Source: Chaetoderma sp. LZ-2023a
Taxonomy: Eukaryota > Mollusca > Caudofoveata > Chaetodermatida > Chaetodermatidae
Direction of reading: 5' to 3'
Assembly (NCBI GenBank): GCA_034401795.1
Contig: CM067367.1
Coordinates: 78,278,079 to 78,342,078 of the forward strand
Length of the DNA stretch: 64,000 nucleotides
A model generated the notes under the pieces. The model saw only the letters and a list, made by a program, of their open reading frames with translations. It was not told the origin of the DNA and ran no database searches. Numbering within the stretch: the first letter of the stretch is position 1; each line of letters opens with the position of its first letter. Positions 47,094 to 58,499 of the stretch are shown in pieces. A program made the translations under genes and the position numbers.

Positions 47094-47989
47094 CTTTGTA
47101 GCCAGAATTAATGGTACCTAAAACTTCACAACGCGATCAAATTGCCGAGAGCATAACTTCCGGATTTGTCTTAACAAATAATGTCAGTGTATGCATAGAG
47201 CAAGGATTACTGCAAATGTGCTATGCCATTGTTAGCAGTTTTCGAATTTACATTAACTTTCTATTCATTGTTTGTGTAATCGTTTACTCGTAATCTCTAC
47301 TCAATGCGCTAACTATACCTCCATAGTGTTTGGGTGCCTGGAAGTCACCAATTGGGCATTTTGGGGAAACTGGATTCTCCAAGAATGCATTCCATTTATT
47401 TCCACTGCTACACCGAGTTTCACTTAACTTGTAATTATTCAGCCATCTCCTAGAAAATTATTCTTATATGGAAAAGCACATTTTCGAACGTTAACCATTT
47501 GAACCCCAAAAAGCCAAAACACCAAAATCATTTACGATATCATAAATATTCTCTGGACTATATTTGACTGGAAGCTGTTGCCGCCTATGTTCCTGTCCTA
47601 TTAGTTTCAAAATGGCCAGCATCTTACCTATATAGCTACCTTGAATTTGAATTCAGGAAATGCTCTGGGCGCGTATGCCTTAGAACATCCATGCATAAAT
47701 ATGCTTATTAAATCTGTTTGGCGTCCATCTATGAGTTTCAAAACGTTTCACGGAAATGCCTTAAACAATTTCAAGGAAACAGGATTGCCAAAATTTCTGC
47801 GCCGATCTTGAATTGTCCAAAATTTCAAAAAGAATTCCATAATGACTAGAGGTCATTAACCCCATGGAAGAGTTGACCTACGTTAGAAGGATTCAGAGAA
47901 TCAATCTAAATCTACGCTAGATCACTTGACCGTCTGACTGATGCAAGCCACCAGTTAAGCATTTCAAGCGACAATACCACTGGACCTGC

Positions 47990-48076
47990 TGAACGTTTTG
48001 AAAACAATTTGACTGAACGTTGTTGGTGGCTTATCTACCAACAACTTTCAGTCAGGTGGTTTCAAAATATTCAGCA
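47990..48076. repeat. Isolated hairpin cassette
   Basis: 'ctgaacgttttgaaaacaat...gttgttggtgg' pairs with 'ccaacaactttcagtcaggt...tttcaaaatattcagcat'. No family A arms flank it, and it lies about 140 bp before the first PSMB5 exon. Confidence 0.75.
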
Positions 48077-48212
48077 TATCCAGAATTAACCCCCATTGGA
48101 AATGTAGTCCGCAGAAACTCAACATGCCGCTCTACCTATTTCAACCAGCGTGCCACATATGGTTTTTTTTCATCAAAGAACAGTATTTTTAATTTGTTTT
48201 CTTTTTTCACAG

Positions 48213-48356
48213 CCATTAGAAAATTTATCACGTGTAAATGCCAAGGATGATGGTGTGAATATCCAGTTTGATCATGGTACGACCACTCTAGCTTTTAAGT
48301 TCCAACATGGCTTATTGTGGCTGTTGATTCCAGAGCGACTGTAGGATCGTTTGTAG
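48213..48356 (+). pseudogene. PSMB5: Proteasome subunit beta-5 (PSMB5-like), exon with catalytic Thr1
   Basis: After the acceptor tttttttcacag the exon reads PLENLSRVN... then HG|TTTLAFKF, the propeptide cleavage site and Thr1 nucleophile (codon 48279-48281) of the chymotrypsin-like beta-5 subunit. One base is missing after GGC (48309-48311): the expected H-G-V-I-V becomes a frameshift, after which IVAVDSRATVGSFV (with Asp17) continues in the next frame. The donor gtaagg starts at 48357. Upstream exons were not found. Homology is strong; whether the indel is genomic or an assembly error cannot be told here. Confidence 0.9.
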
Positions 48357-48959
48357 GTAAGGAGTATTCTACGTAATGATTATCACTAGTGCAATGATGC
48401 CGTGCTCTAATGATGTGCGTCGCGGGCAACGCGCCTAGCAGGCCTGTTATTTTGCTACTTTTAAAATGTAGAATTATACATTTTGAAAATTTTTAATAGA
48501 AAGCTAAACAATCTAAAAAGATCAATTTAAAAGCTCGTTCCAAATGAGCTCTTACTAAACTCGTGTGATAAATTTGATACGAAATGCGAACTTTGGTGGG
48601 ATCTTCTATGTGTTATAAGTCCCTTTGGGACAGTGAGGCAGATTTCGCGTACCAATAGAAGGACGAGCCAGTTATTGCAAACTCTCGAATCTTTAAAAGA
48701 GTTGTCTTTGGCTGCAAATTTAGATTCCCTTTGACAAGACCTCTATTTGCTGAAGAAATCTGTGTCTAATTTTGTGTAATTAGTTTCAAAATATTCAACT
48801 GAACACTTCTTCGAAGGCAGATGAGTTTCCTTATTTGACCTTTTGGGTTCAAAAATATTAAGTAGACTGATATACAATACAGCTCATAAATATGTTTACA
48901 CGTTTCCAAAACAAAAAAGCAGATAGTGTATGTTAAGAGTTTTAGGTAAATTCTGAACA

Positions 48960-49020
48960 CGATGTAAGAACTGTTCTTTTGGATATTTTGAACATAATTG
49001 GATTGGAAGACTCAGGTTTA
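48960..49020. repeat. Half of a family B hairpin
   Basis: 'ggatattttgaacataattg' and 'gattggaagactcagg' match the left arm of family B. The left flank 'acagctcataaatatgttta' (48890-48909) is the family's outer arm. The right half is absent. Confidence 0.65.
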
Positions 49021-49349
49021 AGGTTGTGGACCAATTATGCGCGCGCGTGTGCGTTTGTGCATGCGTGCATGCGTGCAGGCCCGGGCGTGTGCGCGGTTGG
49101 TTGTTTTAGTATTCCCTTAATTTTATGTGTTTTTGAGCCATGGAACTGGTCTGTGCTAATGTATGGCTCTATGCATGTTACACGCCCATGAGTTAGAGGT
49201 ATTCGTGAGCAGCTTTGCATTTCGATATCACGTACACCACTATGGGATGGAACCAACGAACTACATAATGTCTCATCCGAATATATGATGCATGATCGCT
49301 GTATTCTTGCCCTGTAGGTGGGGCTTAGAATACACCTTCCGTATCCTCT

Positions 49350-50420
49350 GTGTAACGTACGAGGCGACTAAAGGAGGTAAGGGTGAGGTAATCCTGACAG
49401 AAACCTCGAGTGCTGAAGACGGAGGTTCCAGGCCGCACGGCGCACTCTAATAAACCATGGATCCCCGCACTTAACGCTTATGATCATGTCGATAGTCAAA
49501 TTAGGACTGGCGGTATGATCAGCGAACGAAAAGAAGAAGAAAGATCACTGTATTCTGCAGCTGGAGGCACATCATACACATGCAATCAGTCATTCATCGT
49601 TTTTTACCACTGTATCTTGTCCTCAGTCAAAATCTCTCGCTTCCTCAGATCATTCTTGAACTGAATATACAGAGTCCTGTTTTCTTGAGGTCACTTCGCA
49701 GCACACTTAGCATGCTTAAGGATGGAGAATTCCAGGTTTCTCTGTGCTGGTGTGGCCCCTGGCATCCTTCTGGCGTGCTTCTATTCCTCGTCTATGTAGC
49801 ACACCTCGTCGACATATACCATCTCTATAGCGGCATACCCAGCATGAACATTGGGTAGGGTGGGGAGGGGTGTTGGGGTGGGTGGGGTGGGGATGCTGGG
49901 GTGTGTGTGTGGTCCTGTGGAATTTTTCTGCACAGATTTCAATACAGCAGCAACGTAACAGATGAAACGCACAGGGAATAGACCATCTCCATGTGGGGAG
50001 CCGATTGATGTATCAAACTCTACAAAGTTCACTGACCTGACTCGTACTCTCAGCTTGGTGTCTGCAAGTACTAATCTCACTAATCACAGCTTATCTTCAT
50101 TGCAACTGGCCTTGTGTAGTACATCTAGTATCTTTGGACATGAGTATTGATACAAGTATGCGCGGAGCCCATACAATGTCACTCAACAGGATCCAGTGAA
50201 GTCACAGATCTTTCCTCGGATGCGGCATATGGTAATGCCGGATAGGGGTCTCCACATGCTGCTGATGAGCGCAATGATTGGCTGGATGGCGGGTGGCTTC
50301 TTGGGTGTTGGTACCATTCGAATAATTCATTGCTCATGCCATCAAGTCCGGATGCACGCCTAATTTTCAGGGCGTTGAGTGCCTTCTATACTTACACTGT
50401 TTAAATTTGTATTAGTAATG
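49350..50420 (-). pseudogene. Decayed non-LTR reverse transcriptase
   Basis: Read on the minus strand from about 50390: KALNALKIRRASGLDGMSNE (a 'K..GPDG' fingers block), then IGSPHGDGLFPV (the 'PQGD' block), then MVYVDEVCYIDEE (a degraded YADD box). Stops and frameshifts separate the blocks. A second copy of the first block lies at 51768-51828. Confidence 0.65.
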
Positions 50421-50486
50421 GCATGGGGTCACCTAAATGCATGCAACGTCTTGTCATCGTAACGGGTGTACCGCTCCGTGAACATT

Positions 50487-51303
50487 CTAGAATTGCATCC
50501 GCTTTGCACTTACACTAAAATGTCCTTCAGAGTTATGTACAGTGAGTGGTAGCGAGTAGTCAGCAACTCTCAGTGCTCGAGCTGCCCACAGCTGCCTGTG
50601 ACAGTCGTCCGTGCCAGTGAATTCATATGCTAAGGCATTCATTGATGTGGCGCAGAATGTTATTGCGTTTCGTGTAAAGCGTGGTGCAGTCTTTTCTTTG
50701 CCCACTTTGATAGATGCGTAGCCGTAGTGCTCTCTGCGCTGCTGAAATTTTTCGACTACAGATTCATCAGTACACGTAGTTAGGTTGTTGATTTTGACAA
50801 CAATGGCGGTGATAGCTGATGGCCCCATCCATTAGAGTATTTTGGTTAGGGCTTCCTTTGAATCAGAGCTGACGCCGATGGTAGATATCTGCTCACCGTT
50901 TTGTATGACATTTGGGTGCCAGTGTCGCTGATGGGCTTGAGTAGGTCCTTGGTGACTCTATCCTCTGGCTGGGAATAACGTTTGGATTTTAGGTAGAGAT
51001 GGTTCATCTGAAAATGTTGCTTCTGTTTTGTGTAGTATGAAGTTTATTTGTTTGAAAACTGCTGTTATAGCTTTAGCGCCTGCTGTCTCTTTGTAGTCAG
51101 CAATGCGTCCGTCCTGTACATGTTGCCCAGTGACAGCATTGGCGTTTGATAGCCGTATTTGCGGCAAATAGGCTGCTTGGACTGAGGCATGCTACCGGTG
51201 CAACATTTTTGCTGTTGCGTTTCCCCTCTGCACTCGTATCCCACGTACACTCGAAGTCTTGATTGTTGTCCACCTGGTTGAGTTTACCCGGCTTGGAGTT
51301 CAC
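50487..51303 (-). other. Unrecognised minus-strand open frames
   Basis: Several frames of 60-113 codons (including YEFTGTDDCHRQLWAARALR and NFILHKTEATFSDEP) lie between the two reverse transcriptase fragments. They may be parts of the same decayed element. No family recognised. Confidence 0.3.
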
Positions 51304-51616
51304 ATCTCAACACACGAATAGTTGTCATCTGACTACGGTTGTGATGGCGGAGCTCAGTTCTGCATAGAAGAAATGTTAGTTATATTACTTAACCAAATAG
51401 AATATCTGAATTTTATATAGACAATTCGGTGTTTTAAACCTTTAGCTACCAAGTCATATGTTTTCTTAAGAAGCTAGTTGCATTGATCAGTAAAATGGTT
51501 TAAAATACATTTCTCCTTGTAGATTGGGTCTTCTCGGCAGTTATCTCCTCTTGCTGAGAAGAACTTGCAGTGTGATATGAACATGTTCTTTATGTTTCTT
51601 TGGTCTTTCATTCAAG

Positions 51617-51727
51617 ATCGCAGACCGTGAAGAAGGTTATCGAGATCAATCCATATCTACTGGCCACTATAGCTGGTGGTTCTGCCGACTGCGCGCACTG
51701 GCTGAGATTTCTATCAAAACAATGCCG
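51617..51727 (+). pseudogene. PSMB5: PSMB5-like exon with Lys33
   Basis: The acceptor 'ttcattcaag' ends at 51616. The exon encodes [20 protein letters not shown]... to ...FLSKQC, with the catalytic-site lysine (Lys33, TVKKV) and the beta-5 'AGG.ADC..W' block. The donor gttagt starts at 51728. Its entry phase does not match the exit phase of the exon at 48356 (one base short), a second anomaly. Confidence 0.88.
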
Positions 51728-52029
51728 GTTAGTGGTACATGCATCCTATCACGTGCATATTTGAATATTTCATTGTCCATGCCATCACGTCCGGATGCAC
51801 GTCCGTTGTTCAGGGCTTTGAGTGCCTATCACCACGACTGTGCACCTTTCAAAGTGTCCAAAGTGAAAACCGTACCAAGCTATTTGGCCATGTGCTAAGG
51901 TACAGTTGCACCTTCAACTCGCGGTATTTATCGCCTTCCATGGCAACGCATGTGACTGGACCGGTAGTGGCCGAAAAAACCGGCCCAGGTTGGCCTGGCA
52001 TTGCCCAAGTACCGGCCACTCTGCCGATG

Positions 52030-52180
52030 GCCTTTCTAACTATGCCCCGCACATTTCTAACTACACCCGCGCATTTCTAACTATGCCTCGCACATTTCTA
52101 ACTATGCCCCGCACGTTTCTAGCTATGCCCACAATTCTCAGAATCCCATTTTCATGGTAATCATACAGGTAAAATTCAGG
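52030..52180. repeat. Tandem expansion of a family A terminal motif (copy 1)
   Basis: 'tttctaactatgccccgcac' recurs about five times at ~20-bp spacing, then 'tctagctatgcccacaattc' and 'atcatacaggtaaa' from family A follow before the sequence diverges. A longer copy of the same arrangement lies at 53030-53190. Confidence 0.8.
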
Positions 52181-52356
52181 GGTATTTAATGTTATCATTT
52201 TTATTTTTACCAAACCATTGACTGTTGTCAGTTAAATTTATATAGAACATTATTATAGCATCGAGAGCAAAATGACAATCCAATTATATCAGTCTGCTTT
52301 GTAATTTTAGCGTAAATACTTAGCCACTTCAAGCATAGTGGGTACATCTATTGGAC

Positions 52357-52359
52357 ACA

Positions 52360-52403
<44 letters not shown>

Positions 52404-52432
52404 CACGCGCACGCACGCACGCACGCACGCAC
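52357..52432. repeat. GCAC microsatellite
   Basis: About 75 bp of (CGCA)n with one short interruption. Confidence 0.95.
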
Positions 52433-52905
52433 ATACACATGATGCGTTCAAGCGGGTTTCAGGGATCAACTTTATTGGAAAATTGGTCAAAATATCAGTT
52501 TATATGATATTTAGAATCTCAAATTCGGCCTCATTTCATATCACTAATTTCAATCTCGTCTAAAATTATCACATGTGGTAATTTTGGACGCGGTTGATCG
52601 TAGTGATTTGAAATGGTACCTCGTTCCAGATCCTCTACTTTCATGGCATCTTGTTAATGTCATAAATGTGTTTCCTATATCATAGGTCCTATAAAATGTT
52701 TCCTTCGCTCGGTACTGCCATACTTGTTAACATTTGAAAGAATGTATTGCCTGAACTGCTGAATAATAATTGTCGACAAGAATGGCAACCATGCGTAACG
52801 ATGACAACCACCACATTGTTTTGATTCCACATTCTGCCCAGTTGTTGCTAATTACATATGTATATGTATCATTGCATAATCTGTTGTCTTAATTACTTCC
52901 ATTAG

Positions 52906-52980
52906 GTTATATGAGCTGAGGAATAACGAGCGTATTTTTGTGGCAGCAGCTTCTAAGTTGTTAGCCAATATAAAAGACTG
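52906..52980 (+). pseudogene. PSMB5: PSMB5-like exon, eroded at its 3' end
   Basis: The acceptor 'cttccattag' joins in phase to 51727 and gives R-LYELRNNERIFVAAASKLLAN. The expected M-V-Y-x-Y-K-G-x-G-L-S-M is then damaged: about four residues are missing, a relic resembling Y-K-x-L remains and TGA follows. No clean donor is left ('tattgtgagtt' is the likely remnant). Confidence 0.85.
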
Positions 52981-53013
52981 GATTGATTATTGTGAGTTAA
53001 TATTGGACACACA

Positions 53014-53461
53014 TGCACATATTTCCATTTCTAGCTATGCCCCGCCCCTTTCTAACTATGCCCGTACATTTATAACTATGCCCCGCCCCTTTCTAACTAC
53101 ACCCGCGCATTTCTAACTATGCCTCGCACATTTCTAACTATGCCACGCACGTTTCTAGCTATGCCCACAATTCTCAGAATCCCATTTTCATGGTAATCAT
53201 ACAGGTAAGCTGTTAAATATTTTGAAACTACTTTTACTGGGTATTGTTGCTGCAACAGCACCCAATCAAATTATTTCAAAATATTCAACATATGTTTTTT
53301 AAATAGGAAATCCACCAAAAACATTTAAATCGTACAGTTGATGGACTTTTCCAGCCTCATGACGTAGTATTTCCATCAATTATGGTTGTGGCGTCAGCCT
53401 ACTTGTGACGTAATTAATTATGACGTGATATACTTGAGTGCCAGATTGGATGCCTCTACTT
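53014..53461 (-). mobile_element. Family A MITE, reverse copy with expanded terminus
   Basis: The left end contains seven tandem 'tttctaactatgcc' units. The hairpin (about 53211-53291), 'tgacgtaattaattatgacg' and 'ggatgcctctactttc' follow. The CREs are mutated. Confidence 0.8.
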
Positions 53462-53496
53462 TCATTACGTAATTAATAATATTCACAAACAAGCAA

Positions 53497-53862
53497 CATG
53501 GATGATTCCAGTTTATCCCTTCATCATATGACTTCATAATCAACTACGTTACGTGTAGGCTGACGTCGTCATCAATTAGGTCATGAATGACGTAGAAAAG
53601 TTCGTCACGAATGCATAACTGATGATGGACTGATCGTTGTTATACGAATTGTATGTCTTTACTGTTTAATAATTATGCTGATGAGTATTTTGAGACTAAT
53701 TTGACTGGGCGCTGTTGCTGCAACAGAAGTTACCCGAGTGTATAGTCTTCTGGAAATTAATAGCCAGGGAGTTCAGCGATTGATTGATCCCAACACAGTC
53801 AAAGCGTGAGAGGAGCTTGGCTAGAGATGGGCGGGGTATACCTAAAACTGGAATTATCCATT
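53497..53862 (+). mobile_element. Family A MITE, forward copy
   Basis: 'ggatgattccagtttatccc', 'catatgacttcataatcaac', a hairpin missing its right arm (about 53680-53730), 'gatagggg'-type arm remnants and the terminus 'aaaactggaattatccatt' are all present. Confidence 0.82.
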
Positions 53863-53904
53863 GCTGTCTGGTGTGTGTTCTACTGAGTTCTTTCAATCAT
53901 TAAT

Positions 53905-54013
53905 CGCCAAATTTTGACTGGACGCTGTTGCTGCCTTAGCACCCAATTAAATTAGTTCCAAAATATTCAATAGCTTACCCGTATAGTTTTCTAGAAATTG
54001 ATAGTCAGGGAGT
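53905..54013 (+). mobile_element. Family A MITE fragment truncated at a SINE
   Basis: It starts within the hairpin ('attttgactggacgctgttg'), runs through 'tctagaaattgatagtcagg' and stops abruptly at the A-rich tail of the minus-strand SINE. Confidence 0.75.
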
Positions 54014-54220
54014 TTTTATTTTTTATTGACGCACTGGCAACGTGCGGCTTCAATTTCCATGTGCTAACTTAGCCGACAGTCATGCACCCATTAGTTTAAT
54101 TTGTTGATCACCATCTCCCGGTCGGGTGATCGAACCGCCATTCTGCAACTCCGCATAGCATGAGCAACCAGGCATCTTTCCACTGGACCACCGCACCAAG
54201 ACTAAAAGTCAAGGATTGGC
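54014..54220 (-). mobile_element. tRNA-derived SINE
   Basis: On the minus strand a box A-like TGGTCCAGTGG (54190-54180) and a box B-like GGTTCGATCAC (54136-54126) have tRNA-like spacing. A unique body and an A-rich tail 'aataaaaaataaaaa' (about 54024-54011) follow. The boxes are the internal RNA polymerase III promoter. Confidence 0.72.
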
Positions 54221-54371
54221 CGACCAGCTTTCACATGTCTGATATACTGACACACTGACGATTCATATGGGACTATCTGTGGATGCACCTGCCACAATTC
54301 AATCCTAGGCTTTTACGCCTATTGTACTCTGACTCCAGCACGGCTCTGGCAGTATATATATATATTATTTG

Positions 54372-54411
54372 TTATTGACGCACTGGCAACGTGCGGCTTC
54401 AATTTCCATGT
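54372..54411 (-). repeat. Second copy of the SINE 3' tail
   Basis: Forty bases identical to 54023-54062 ('ttattgacgcactggcaacg' and following). It may be the tail of a 5'-truncated SINE copy. Confidence 0.85.
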
Positions 54412-54504
54412 TAAAATCGACACGGAAATGGCTGAGTTATCCACGGAAAACCCCTTGAATTATGTTCAAAATATTACTTTGACGTCGTAGCCACGTGTAT
54501 GCAT

Positions 54505-54628
54505 GGAAAGTTCTAGAATGTTCTAGAACGTAGCAAATACGTCACTGACCTAGCTGCATGCTGATTGGCTACTGCTCTGCCGCTGATTGGTTGAGGCGCT
54601 CAGCTCTGACGTTACAGCGAGTATAAAA
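54505..54628 (+). promoter_or_regulatory. Heat-shock-type promoter: HSE array, inverted CCAAT boxes, TATA
   Basis: Bases 54505-54529 are five contiguous alternating pentamers gGAAa gTTCt aGAAt gTTCt aGAAc, a perfect heat shock factor site. ATTGG (inverted CCAAT) follows at 54564 and 54586, and TATAAAA at 54622-54628. No long ORF follows; the nearest ATG (54654) opens only 11 codons. AATAAA occurs at about 55251. It could be an LTR promoter of an unrecognised retroelement or belong to a noncoding transcript. Confidence 0.75.
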
Positions 54629-57031
54629 GGGGTAAACAATCGAGAATCAGGAGCATGGTCGGCGTGGAGACTGTTCCTGCCGAGAACTGACTGGCGGTGC
54701 GGACTAGACTAGTGGACCGGAACACTGACGGAAGATACAGCACATCATCGCGGTTCCTTACGGCTTTCAGCTCACCCGCACGTAAAAGCAGTTCTCAGAC
54801 TTTCCGCATTACTCAATTTTGGATGCTCTCGGATGGCCATCCGAGAGCAAAATAATTAATTCAAGTAATTGTTCCCGCTTCCGAACTTTACCAAAGGGAA
54901 CACCTGCGGAAAGGGCCCTTGCGGCCCAGGATGTAATACAACATGATGTAGAGCTACGGTGATTCTTGGTGGATGACTCGCCGGATCTGCCAACCACGCT
55001 GAAGAGTGGACACTAAATACCGCACTACATGTCATGTGTGTTTTAAGTAACTTTTTGACCAATGAACATTGCTAGGTGCACCGCAAGAGCTATGCGACGC
55101 ATTCCGCACCGTGTGCCAAGCTATGTAACTGCTTAACATTGTATACCGCCCTCTCTGTTAATGGGCAACCTTCAACGTTATTATTTTCGCCGCCGGACGG
55201 ATGACTTTCTCACTACTGTATAAATTATATACCAGTTGCTGGGACTATCTAATAAACATCTGCTCACTGCTCTGTTTCACTGTCCTGAGTGTGTACCCTA
55301 TCTACCCTGCCTGGAGGAGTCAGCTTGCAGGGCCAACCTGCAGAAACCAGTTGCGGGAATCGCCTGCGGAAACGTCTCCAGCTTCAGAGAACGTGTCGAC
55401 TCCCGTTATGAATATGTTAGCGCATCAATTTCACCAACATAGTAGCCTGGTCCGTACCGATGACTATTAGGTACTCACGTAACTATACTATTGTGTATCT
55501 AATTATTTTTTCCGTATTTGGTACTGATGACTAATAGGTAACTTCCCGGTCCTATGACCGCAATTTATAATTTCTTTATTAATGTGCATATTATTCTTGT
55601 TTACTGTGGTGCTCTCAACTAGCCGCACCGTCTAAGTTTATCAGTCTATGATACTTAGTTACTTAATTTAATTACAATCTACTTATTTCATTGGTTAGTT
55701 GTATATGGCAGCTAGCCATCCAGTTAATATGTGTTGTTTAATTGTAGAACACTTTGGACCGCAGTACGCTAGGAGATACTATACAGCAACATTTATATCT
55801 GCATCACTTATTCCCGCCATCATCAATTTTACACTGAGGTCGCTGACCATGCTCCTATTGTTTGAGCCCGCCATGTTACCAACTAAACCTTACAATTCAG
55901 CTCGATAGGATAGGTTAAAGTGGTTAGGGACAATTTCTTCGTTTAGAGACATGTAGTGTATGCCTCTTTTCCAGCTGTTGGGGTAATGTAGCCCCACACT
56001 CCAGCAAGGTTGTGTCAAATTGGCCAATTAACTATAGGGCCTCACCTATATTAAGTTAGTGTCTCTTTCCACGATCCACCCGCCATATGGCTTTATAATT
56101 GTTTGAATTCCCTATCAGCACGCTGATCTGATCCGACCCTGGGAAACTATTGGAGGTTTCCAAGCGATGATGGTTAAAGTGCTGATTTGCACACACTTCC
56201 CTCCCACCTCCCCGTATATTTGGATACTTGTTAGCTAGATAACCCTGCCAATGAAGGAAGCTCTGCGAAAACATATAGTTATAATTATGAGATAGTCAGT
56301 TTATTTACCGGCCCGCAGTGCATATCTGGGCATATTGGAATTTAACCCTAATGACAGGTCAACTGTTAGATCCGTAGCACGTGGTGACGGACGAGATGCA
56401 GATCTCCATCCAATTCGTTGGAGTGCCTGGATGAAGCGTTGGAGCTCGCCATGCCCTCATGGTAAGGATGCTCGCGATGGATATCCGTCTCTCTACCCGC
56501 ACCATAAAGACATGTTAAGTGATCAAACTTGCTTGTGTGAAATGTAGCTATCGTCCGGGTGATATTTTATGTGGTTGTGGAGCAAGGTAGCCGGATTTTC
56601 ATCGAATTCGGATGCCTTGTAACGTAACATGTACGCATGCTGTCCTTGGATGTAGATGCTATTCCAAAGCGACCCACGGGAAGCTGAGCGTCTGCGCCTA
56701 TTGGACATCTGTATCTAAAAGATAGGTAGGAATCCCTGCCACTTGCGGCCAAAGCTAGTTTCCGTTTCTAACAACCAAATGGTAGGTTAGACTGGAGCAG
56801 AAGACCCGCATAAATAAAGCGGCATCTACCAATACAGTATCTTTGGAAACTACACAAGACGGTGACCTGGGAATTCTTCGGAAATCGTCGTCCCGTCTTC
56901 ACGTAAACCAGTGTGCAACACCTTAATGGTAGCTTCACTAGGATTTTCAGCACTTTGCATTTTCTGTTGAACAAAAGAGTGGCCCTTTTTGCCAACTCTT
57001 TTCCTCCGCTTCGGCGTCGAAGGCATTTTTC

Positions 57032-57180
57032 TGTGACGGAGACCCGCGTGAGGCACTTGCCTCTCGCAACAGCGAGAATTCCTGTGACGGAGGCCCGCGC
57101 GAGGCACCTTCCTCTCGTACCCTCATGAAACATTCGGTGATGGAGGTCCAGGCGAGGCACTTTCCTCTCACGGCAACATT
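57032..57180. repeat. Three ~50-bp tandem units
   Basis: 'tgtgacggagacccgcgtga' followed by 'ggcacttgcctctcg' repeats three times with moderate divergence. On the minus strand the adjacent frame begins MPSTPKRRKRVGKKG and runs 58 residues to 56850; I do not recognise it. Confidence 0.85.
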
Positions 57181-57816
57181 GTTCTCTCTGTGTGTATTAG
57201 GGTATATTAACTTATATTAAGTTACTCAGTGATCTCTTATGCGGATGCCTCTCTTACAGGGATACCTCTGTGGATTCAAGGATCTGTGTGGTACTTCCGG
57301 CGACGCCACGTAGAAAGGACACCAGCTAGCTCTATATTGTGTATTATTGTGATCATTCTACTGTCAAACGATTCACCTTGTTTGTATAGTATTTATTAAC
57401 ATTTCTACTGTTTAATTAAAAATTGTTCCATAGCTCTAAATTAGTATGGATAGGCATACCCCTGATACTAATAGTTGGGATGAGACCGTGTGGTTCAATT
57501 TTGGCGGCAATGGTCACACGGCCCCACTGGAACATCATTATTCCACCGGCTTTAGAAGTCGGTCTTTGTACACCGCGGAGAGACATCATACGGTATCCAC
57601 AACCCCCGAGATCTGCAGCTAACCAGCCATCCCGGCCATCGTGCACTTGCGGTGCGATGGGCGGATATCTACCGGCAGACCAGCACGTACCCCCGTGAGC
57701 TACATATATATACTATGCGAAGTCCTTGCTATATGCAACCTTACTAGTGTTTCCTGTGAACACTGTTTGCATGATACAAGTCAGGTATGACGTATGGCAG
57801 CAAGGGTTTCCAAATC

Positions 57817-58178
57817 AATGGAGGAATCCTCTCAATCATTCATACGACGTCATAATCAACTACGTCACACATATGTTGACGTCACAATCAATTACGTCAT
57901 GAATGACGCGAATTAATCCGTCTTAAATGCTTAATAGTCCGTTAAGTTGTACGAATTGTATGTCTTTAGTATTTAATAAAAATTCTGTTGAATATTTTGA
58001 AACTAATTTGATAGCCAACAACAGCACACAGTCAAACTAGTTTCAAAATATTCAACAGGTTACCTGTTTGGTTTTCTGGAAATTGAGATTCAGAGAGTGC
58101 AGTGATCGATTGATCCGAACACGGGAAAAACGTGGGAGGAGCTTAGCTAGAGATGGACAGTGCATAGCTAAAACGACA
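57817..58178 (+). mobile_element. Family A MITE, forward copy
   Basis: Perfect CRE at 57877-57884. The hairpin (about 57985-58060) has a shortened left arm. 'tctggaaattgagattcaga' and 'gatcgattgatcc' follow. It lies in a PSMB5-like intron. Confidence 0.88.
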
Positions 58179-58330
58179 AAATGCTGTACGTCCATGAAAG
58201 AAGTGGTTCAAAGTTGGATTCAAGTTGATTAGAACAACAGGAAACATGAAATGTTTTAAAATGCAAATATCTCGATACTTTTAAAAACATGTTTTCTTGT
58301 ATAATTCCTGGGTTTTTTTTTGTGTTTCAG

Positions 58331-58360
58331 GGCACCATGCTCTGTTGCCGGGATGAAAAG
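58331..58360 (+). pseudogene. PSMB5: PSMB5-like short exon
   Basis: The acceptor 'tttgtgtttcag' ends at 58330. Ten codons, GTMLCCRDEK, correspond to the beta-5 G-T-M-x-C-G-W-D-K-R block but lose the usual G-W. The donor gtaatg follows. Phase 0 at both ends fits the exon at 60940. Confidence 0.82.
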
Positions 58361-58499
58361 GTAATGTAATATATACATATATAGAATTCAGTAACGCCAT
58401 CGCAGTTTAAAAAGAGACTTAATCCAAATCCAACAACCATTATACCAACATACTATCCATATGGAGAACCACGCCACAAAATTATGAAATAAATGTAGC

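Larger units (their letters stand above)
44640..47450. repeat. Four long tandem units, two interrupted by family A MITEs
   Basis: Each unit contains 'agaatggctttagctgatat', 'ttgtggactgaa', 'agagtataactgc', 'cattgt.accagttttcgaat' and 'cccagaatgcatctc'. Units begin near 44660, 45115, 46020 and 46640. Units 2 and 4 are split at different points by family A copies; units 1 and 3 supply uninterrupted reference sites. Confidence 0.78.

Noticed and set aside
47990..48076. A microRNA gene beside PSMB5
   Set aside because: The hairpin is a member of the dispersed MITE cassette rather than a unique conserved precursor; small-RNA data would be needed to reopen this.
54126..54190. A tRNA gene
   Set aside because: Box A and B-like sequences are present, but the fold is imperfect and an A-rich-tailed body follows; a tRNA-derived SINE fits better.
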